64,000 nucleotides of DNA. Origin: Gnetum montanum. Its lineage: Eukaryota; Streptophyta; Gnetopsida; Gnetales; Gnetaceae. The stretch is taken from contig MNCI01001065.1 in assembly GCA_015680685.1 (NCBI GenBank), positions 428,602 through 492,601 on the forward strand. Reading direction: 5' to 3'. This document shows positions 57,418 to 64,000 of the stretch, one piece after another. The notes below the pieces were generated by a model. It did no database searches. It saw nothing but the letters and a program-made list of their open reading frames with translations, and was not told the origin of the DNA. Positions within the stretch are counted from its first letter, which is position 1, and each line of letters starts with the position of its first letter. The position numbers were made by a program, and so were the translations under genes.

Positions 57418-57819
57418 TCACTTCCCCTTATCTTGTGCTCCAATTTTTAGAATCTGATGGCTTTGAAGGAGTGCCTGAAGCTTTTCCTCTTTAGTTTGAG
57501 AGTCCTGTGTCATCCATGCTAATGCTCTAATGTTTGATGGAGTTAGCACCTCCCATGGACACAAAAGTTTTAGGAACAATTGATTTGCTTTGACATACCA
57601 AGCTGCAAACAGTCGTCGTTCCTCTTCATAGGCTCGGACCCCGATCTCTCCACATTTTTCTTGGCCAAATTATGCAATGATAGGAGTTCCCTAATGGATG
57701 CTGAATGATTGTGCCTCCTACTCTACATGTTCTACATGAGGTCCTTGGCTTCTGCCTCCCCTTGGACGTTCAGTTGCACCTTGAGAAGGTCCTCCTTGTT
57801 GTCCTCTTTTAGGGGCCAT
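57418..57819 (-). pseudogene. GypsyB ORF3 remnant (about 134 codons)
   Basis: Starts ATG 57819 'MAPKRGQQGGPSQGATERPR', an Arg/Gly-rich start like GypsyA ORF3, and ends at TGA 57420-57418 after 'QDKGK'. The middle about 770 codons of the GypsyA version are missing, so the N-terminal tail is joined to the C-terminal 'EEERRLFAAWYVKANQLFL' region. A few in-frame stops are present. Confidence 0.7.
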
Positions 57820-59202
57820 CTACAATCACACAAAGATCAATTATTAGTAAGGTTATTGAAAGAAGTTCAATTATTTCATACCTTACTCATTGCCTTTAAT
57901 AAATGTTGAATTCTTTGCTTAGTGTGATTTTATAGTTACAATTTTTTTTTCAAGGAAGTTGCCCTAAAATTTTAATGTCGAACTTGATTTGTTTAGGTGA
58001 CACATAAAAGGACATGTAATGGTTTTGAGGAACGTTTCATAAAATGATGACAAAGGAAAGAATAGATTTGGCAATGAAGTACTTGGAGGGTATAAAATGA
58101 TGTGGTGGTGTGCAACAAGTACAAATTACAAAAGTCATGCAAGTGGGTCCTCTCCAAAGCAGGTTCCAACCTATAATGCTCTTACGTAATCATACCTTAA
58201 AATGTTTGTAGGAACTAGAAGGGTTAAATGTAAAACATACACATGTAGATACCACCATGATGAGGTATGAATTTAATGCTACACAAAACACGAATCACAA
58301 ATACATGAACAATGAGATGAGGTGAATTGTAGAAGGGGTTGTAGAGATTGGGACATGAGGTAATTGACCCAGGGCACAATGAATCCTAAGTGTAGGGCAT
58401 GATTAATGTGTCATTAGCCCGTTGCTCCAAACTCAAGACCAAGTCCATTTCGTCAATCAGTGACTTCGCATTATTTCATCCAATGATGGGCAACCATAAG
58501 AGCATCATGACAGCAAGGCGTATGATCACTTGGCATTTTTCTCAAGGGAGGAGTGATTGGAAATTTGCGGCACACTTGTCTTGATCTTTTTGTTGCTTTT
58601 TGCTTGGCCGCTTTGGCACACTTCTTTCTTTCTTTCGTTTGTATGCATAATCCAGAGAAGTCACCTACCTTTAGGCATGGGTACTTGTCTTTCTAGTGGG
58701 ACCCCTTAGAATAGCATTGGGTTTCTTTATTGAGTGCCTTTATTACTCTTACTCACATTTTTCGTTAGATCTACAAGGATCTTAGTACAACCAAGCTGCA
58801 TGGTAACTCCTACAGATGTCACCAAAGAGAATCCATAAATTCCCTTGATGTCACACCCTGGCCATTCCCTCTTAGTCCATCATTTTTCGCTCTGGGCATA
58901 ATGAGCACAAAATTACTTTTAAGTTTTCATGATGATAAGAATATCATCGTACCCAAAGTAGAACCTCTTATTAATAAAATGGGTAGGTGGATGTGATGGG
59001 CTCACTATCCAAATAATTAGTGACCTGAGATTTGATAGCATAGAACAACACCTCAACCAACGAGTTACATGAGTGTTTTATTCATAGATGAGATTACCCA
59101 TAAAAAGATTAAAAAAAAATAAAACAACAAATTGAAAGATGAAAAACTAGAAAAAAAATTGTAAAATTAAAGAAAAGTAAAAATATTTATTAATTCTGCG
59201 TG
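57820..59202 (-). other. GypsyB spacer homologous to the GypsyA post-integrase spacer
   Basis: Shares with GypsyA 15364-17400 the 'GGCATGGGTA' block (58675), the 'AGATCTACAAGGAT' block (58768) and the LTR-proximal 'CCTCTCCAAAGCAGGTTCCA'-like block (58147). No long open frame. Confidence 0.65.
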
Positions 59203-61239
59203 TTAGAATGGAGGATATCCCCAATAACTAAACTTTTGATCATAGCGAGAATTAATAAATGGAAGGGTTGGGTTCATGCATTTCAGAAATATTGGGACTT
59301 GGTCATATCCAAACCAGTGGGTGTTTTTTGATGTGGTGGTTGGAATGTACCCAAATTGTGATGCACACAGTATATTAAAGTTGACATAGTGGGGCAAGCT
59401 AGAAGATGTGGTTAATTGATACGGAGTTGACCCACTATGGCACCCTTGACTATAAGATGGTATGCAAGGATCGATATGTCTCCCTACGTGGCTATATTCA
59501 TTGGGCCGCATGGTTGTTAGAGTATTGATTGGTGGCCCTAATAAGGTAACATGAGGCATTGGGTTCGAGGAGAAAGATGCACCATAGTGTTGAACTTGTA
59601 CTGAGTAGGAGGATGCAGTGGTCTTAGAAATGTGTGGTCCCTTCCTATGGTCATGTCTAAAGAAAGGACGCTTCCAGTGTTGTGGAGGACCTCCACTACT
59701 ATTGACAGTAACATCACAAGTGACGTTTGTGGGTTGGTGCTGTGGTGCAAAACCTTCTAGAACAACTGGTGGCAATGTAGAAGGAGGTGAAGGATGAGAA
59801 TATTGAGGTTGAGGAGAAGCGTAAGGTACACAAGGTGGTGGTCCTATTGGAGAGGATATGGGTTGATAGTATTTAGGAGAATGATAATGATGTGGTGAGA
59901 TAGAGGATGTTGACCATGTTGGGGAAATAGGATGTTGAACCTGATAAGCACTTGAGTTTGGATGATATGAAAGGTGTGACCAATTTGAAGGTGGCCTCCC
60001 CCACGACTAGGATCTTTGCCACTGTGATTGAACATAGTATTTTTGTATGAACTCTGGATGTAACATTCTTCCCCAATGCTCATGTAAATGTGACAAGATT
60101 GGACATTAACCTTTGGGATGATCATATAGGAAAATGTTACACTGATACATATGATTAGCAGTTGAGTTCTTATTCTCTTCAACCCTTCTTTCCAATTGTC
60201 TAAGAGTGTTCTGTCTTGCTTCTTAGTTCATCATGATTTTACCTCTAATAGTGTTGGCATATTCTCCACATTTTTCATGTATCCATTCCATCATCTTATT
60301 GATCTTTGCCTCAATTTCATCTAGTGATTGTTGTACTAGCAAAGATGGTTCCACCTCCTTGAGATGAGTTGATTTCTCCTCTTCATGATTATGGACCTCT
60401 GTTAAATTGAGATTTTGGTCGTGTTGAGATTTTTCAACATTCTTCCATTTAGCCATTTCCCCTTCTTCCTTTGCTACCCACTTAATAAGCTCTTGGAATT
60501 GATGGGTTCATAGCTCATAGAGTTGACCTTGGGCATACATCCCTAGGGTCTCCCTTATTTCATTATGAAGCCCATCTATGATGTGGTACATTAGCCTTTT
60601 CTCAGAGAACCCATGGCCTGGGTATTTGTTTAACAAAGAGTAATATCTTTCTAAGGCCATGTTCAAGGGTTCATGTTGTGCTTGTTTCCACTATTGGATT
60701 TGTGTCCTCAAGGCTAACACTCTTACATAGGTTTGATATCTTTCATTGAAGAGTTCTATCGTTGTCAGCCAACATCGAATTGATTTTGGTCTTAAGGACC
60801 TGTACCATACTTTTTCTTAGCCAAAAAGTGTTGTAGGAAAGAGCTTAAGTTTTTGCCACCCATTATCAATATTGCTCCATACACAGGCATCATGGAAGGC
60901 TTGTAAATGATGTTGTGGATCCAAGTCATAGCCTCCTAAAAATTTGGGAAAGTTGTTTAAATCAAGCCTAAGTAGACGGCTTTCCTTACAATGCCTGTGG
61001 GATATTCAAATAGCCTCTTGTATATGCATTAGGCTCTTAGTGGCCAGAAAGGTTTCATTGTCACTAGGTAGGTTATGAATTTGTGAGTTAGGATGATGTT
61101 GTCTTTGTTTATGTACATAAGAGACCCCTACATAGGATTGAGTACTCCAAACTTCGTCTTCATCATCATATAATTCGTTAGTTCTCTAATGAATTGCCTT
61201 ATTGGTTGTTGCATTATCATAGTCTTGTGAGAGAGACAT
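59203..61239 (-). pseudogene. GypsyB gag
   Basis: The start ATG at 61239 ('MSLSQDYDNATTNKAIH') and the stop near 59203 enclose about 679 codons that read in one frame apart from a handful of stops. The gag domain has 'FPKFLGGYDLDPQHHLQAFH' and 'NGWQKLKLFPTTLF'. 'INKMMEWIHEKCGEYANTIR' (60456-60223 open) is helical. The zinc-knuckle position near 60125 reads 'CNIFLYDHPKGxC', with the second Cys replaced by Phe. The last 190 codons (59775-59203) are intact, rich in Pro, Ser, His and Tyr, with low-complexity character. The stops I checked are one C-to-T step from Gln, Arg or similar codons. Confidence 0.8.
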
Positions 61240-61355
61240 TGTTATAAATTTGTGTGTGACTTAATTGAAATTAAGTTCTTTTCTAAGAGATATATCATGA
61301 ATACTTTGTTATAACAATCTTGTATGACATAACTAATCTAAATAATTAGCACCAT

Positions 61356-61373
61356 CCCCAGCAACAACACTAA
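61356..61373 (-). other. GypsyB primer-binding site
   Basis: Minus strand next to the 5' LTR reads TTAGTGTTGTTGCTGGGG, a C-to-T/G-to-A variant of the common gypsy site TTGGCGCCGTTGCCGGGG. It sits at the same place as in GypsyA. Confidence 0.7.
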
Positions 61374-62223
61374 TGATGAGTGGCTAGGTACCCCTACACT
61401 CAACCATACAAATACGAATGTTCATGCACGCTCCAGTCAAACTTCATAGATGAGCTAGTTGTGGTATCTAGATAATTACACATTGATCGCAGTTTATTGT
61501 TTTCCCACCTAGACTAGTATTTGCTTTGTCATGTATTGTTTAGTCTAGAGTGAGGTGTATGATGTGGTCCTAAGCTAGTGCTACTCCTAGAGGCAATGGA
61601 AAATAACTTTGATTAACCTAAAATGGAATGGGAAAAGAGAATCTAAGCTAGCCTAAGTGTGATGAGCATCCATACTTAATCATTCATACACATCTTGGAC
61701 CTTGTGTACTACTACTGGGATTACCAAGCGCATGTCCTAGGTATGCTACTAGGATACCAAGTAGTCACACTTAAATGCTCGTGATTAAGTCATACTCATT
61801 TCGAGTTTAATAACAAGGGTAGGAAATGAAGGTAGAGAAATATTAATTAAGAAAACAATAAATAACAATAACAGTAAGCAATTAAAACTAAGTGAATGTT
61901 ACAATGATGAAGTAATCTCGATCTTTATTGCCGGTCATGTGCGTGTCCAAGTACGTCACACTCGAATAAAGGATGCCGTACAATTACAATCATCACACTG
62001 CAGGCATACACTAGGAGAGAGGGTTGAGATGAACTAAAAAATGACAAAAAGACTCTACTCTAACTCTAACTTTTCCTATGACTCTCTCATGCACCCGATT
62101 GTGTATTTATAGGCTCACACAGGAACCATGATATCGTGTATTTGATATCACTAGTGAGGCCGCGATATTGCGTACCCAATATCGAGGGTCCGATATCAAA
62201 GCCTGACAGATCATGGTTCATCA
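61374..62223 (-). repeat. GypsyB 5' LTR
   Basis: Partner of 56360-57192. Minus-strand TATA box TATAAATA at 62111-62104. Followed by target duplication AAAAG at 62224-62228. Confidence 0.95.
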
Positions 62224-62370
62224 AAAAGTTTCATTATTTTTATATTGCTTCCTAGATCCTATATCATACATCTTAAATAACTCATGTCTCTACATAACTC
62301 ACTAGGATAGAGCATGTGACTTGTAAGATGAAAGCCACATATAATTAACAATTCATACTTAGCTAGTGAT

Positions 62371-62430
62371 AGATGGCTCAAGTGGTTAGCTCGTTGTCTT
62401 ATTAGATAAGAAGTTGCCAATTTGAGTCAT
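62371..62430 (+). repeat. tRNA-like SINE head (A box and B box)
   Basis: 'TGGCTCAAGTGG' at 62374-62385 fits the pol III A box TRGCNNAGYNGG. 'AATTTGAGTCA' at 62419-62429 fits a decayed B box GGTTCGANTCC. Spacing of about 33 bases is in the tRNA range. Acceptor stem pairing is absent, so it is not a functional tRNA; a tRNA-derived SINE start is more likely. Confidence 0.45.
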
Positions 62431-62567
62431 ATTTCAAACATCTTTATATTCCTCTATAATTCTTCTAAAGTATCACATGGTTAGATAACTAAGATAATGG
62501 TTAAATTAAAAAATAAATTCTCTTTAATTTTCTCTAGAATTCTTATATGAGGGATTCTATATTACTC

Positions 62568-64000
62568 CCAAATTTTTCAACTAATATTGAAATTTATTCT
62601 TCTTTTATTAATGCAAAAATTTTTGTTAATTCTCAAAATTAAGATTTGCAAGCTAGTAAGAAAAAGTTTGCAACACCTTATTTTAGTGATGTTAATACAA
62701 TTAAGATCCTTGATTTTGTTTTTTTTTTTATGATGTATATGAGTCATTGGTTGTTGATCCTTTATCACAATGTGTTCATTCAAATTTTGAGTTACATGTC
62801 TCGTGATCGAAGTAGCATTTCTCAATCATTTGATGTGATGAAAAAACATGACATCTAAATCCTTCATGCCAAGTATTATTCTTATTTTTTTGTATTTATT
62901 GAGCTAGGAAATGCTTTGATGGCGGAACGTGTCCTAGATATAAGGTCTTTTATCCATAAGCATATAACGTTAATCATTTGTAAAGTGGGCTCCAAAGTTT
63001 GATGTCAAATCTCAAAAATATGCTAAAGTTTCATTTTTTTGTCAAGTTATGTAATTTTTTATTGACTTTTCAAAAAAATGAGATGGAAATTGTTGGACTT
63101 CTCAATCACATTAAGCATATAGAATCTATTTCTATAGTGTTTGATTTTCATAGATGTTTTTATGTTGAAATTAATTTTCTTAATCATAAAAAAAATGGTA
63201 TTACAAACAAGTTGAAAAACTTATATTCAGCCACTTACATATCATAATCTTCTTAATTCTTGTAACTTTTACCAACATGAAAGATATTTGTTTACTTGTC
63301 CTTTTGTGCTTAAATAGAAAGGTTCTAAAGGAAAAAAAACATATTGAAATTGAAGATAGAAAAAAAATAATTTGAAGTTGAAGATATGAAAAATCAAGTT
63401 AATGTCGATAATAAAAAATGATCACATGGTGATAAGGAATCCAAAGCATATGAAAGCTCCTATGTATATTTTTACTAGTACTAGAGGAAGTATTGAACCT
63501 AGACAAATAGCTAGTAAGGAAAATTTTTGTCCAACACTCAAAGATTAAAACTAGGATCAAGAAGAAAGTTATAGCTAATGGTAAAGTTTCTCAACATAAG
63601 ATTAACAACAAACGACAAGGTGAAGATCTTTTAAAAGATGTGCCATCATTTCCTAGGAAATGTTGCTTTGATACAAATATTTGTACTAAGCCATAGTTCT
63701 CTATCTTGAATATTGAAAAGTGATGTAAATGTTGTTAGGATTGGAACCTTCCTCCCTACTAACAATTAATTTTCTTCATTTGTTTTTTAAAGTATTAACC
63801 ACAAATTATATATTTATAATATATACCTATATTACTACAAATACGATTTTTTCCCTCTATGAAAAATCAAATTTTATGTATCATGCTAGATTTTTCTTTT
63901 TAAATAGAAAACCTGCAAAAGAAATGTATGACCAATATATATAATTTTTTGTAACTAGACAACTCCCCTTACCTCCTCTTTCGTATCATTATGGTTCATT
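62568..64000 (+). mobile_element. Second LineP copy, 5' ORF1 region (runs off right edge)
   Basis: Aligns with 50705-51960 over its whole visible length, for example 'GATATTTGTTTACTTGTCCTT'-like, 'AAAAACATGACAT' and 'CATTAAGCATAT(A/G)GAATC' blocks. Open stretches 62646-62858 and 62999-63247 belong to ORF1; 'EIVGLLNHIKHIESISIVFD' parallels 'IIILGLIKHMESISTPFG' of the first copy. The ORF1 function is unrecognised; ORF2 would lie beyond the window. Confidence 0.7.

Larger units (their letters stand above)
56355..62228 (-). mobile_element. GypsyB: non-autonomous gag-only Ty3/gypsy relative of GypsyA
   Basis: LTRs 56360-57192 and 61374-62223 (TGATGAG...TTCATCA) are flanked by perfect AAAAG duplications (56355-56359, 62224-62228). 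The internal 4.2 kb holds PBS, gag (61239-59203), a spacer homologous to GypsyA 15364-17400, both ends of ORF3, and the polypurine tract. No protease, RT, RNase H or integrase is present, although GypsyA has about 4 kb of them in the corresponding place. Close LTR similarity and intact target duplication make it the youngest element here. It fits the class described as terminal-repeat elements with a gag domain (TR-GAG). Confidence 0.9.

Noticed and set aside
1-64000. CRISPR arrays, bacterial operons, rRNA or intact tRNA genes
   Set aside because: No regularly spaced repeats and no rRNA-like or cloverleaf sequence was seen; the content is plant nuclear.

Overview
The window looks like a plant nuclear genome with a very large, repeat-swollen, AT-rich gene-poor sequence. 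Support comes from plant-type mTERF and NO VEIN-like coding sequence, an endogenous caulimovirid (plant pararetrovirus), Ty3/gypsy, Ty1/copia and LINE elements, and layers of nested, heavily mutated insertions. This pattern is typical of gymnosperms (conifer, cycad or similar). That placement is inference; nothing here identifies the species.
Layout. 1-657: 5' part of an mTERF-family gene on the minus strand, GC-rich and open, running off the left edge, with an inverted copy of its own 5' coding end just upstream (814-898). 1053-7275: endogenous caulimovirid on the minus strand with short terminal redundancy; movement protein, protease, reverse transcriptase, RNase H and a post-RNase H domain are recognisable. 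7276-29480: a three-level nest, all on the minus strand. An L1-like LINE (29480-27941 and 8709-about 7745) is split by a Ty1/copia element (8710-27940), whose integrase is split by a 12.9-kb Ty3/gypsy element, called GypsyA here (11545-24455, target duplication atagc/atagt). GypsyA carries a large extra ORF after integrase. 29481-33631: no recognisable gene. 33632-42410: a second Ty3/gypsy element (GypsyC, minus) whose RT is fused by deletion to the integrase C-terminus. 43143-48447: a broken NO VEIN-like (sacsin-type HATPase) locus on the plus strand, interrupted by a foldback of LTR-like repeats and containing one N flanked by a perfect 45-bp duplication. 50705-55810: a decayed LINE with APE endonuclease and RT on the plus strand. 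56355-62228: a young non-autonomous relative of GypsyA (GypsyB) with a perfect AAAAG target duplication; it keeps gag but has no pol. 62371-62430: a tRNA-like A-box/B-box sequence, then a second copy of the 5' part of the plus-strand LINE up to the right edge.
Only the mTERF gene looks like a functional host gene. The rest is a record of successive insertions. GypsyA and GypsyB share LTR type, primer site, polypurine tract, gag and both ends of the post-integrase ORF, so GypsyB probably relied on GypsyA-type relatives for its enzymes. Stop codons and frameshifts are frequent in all the elements, and many stops look like C-to-T changes.
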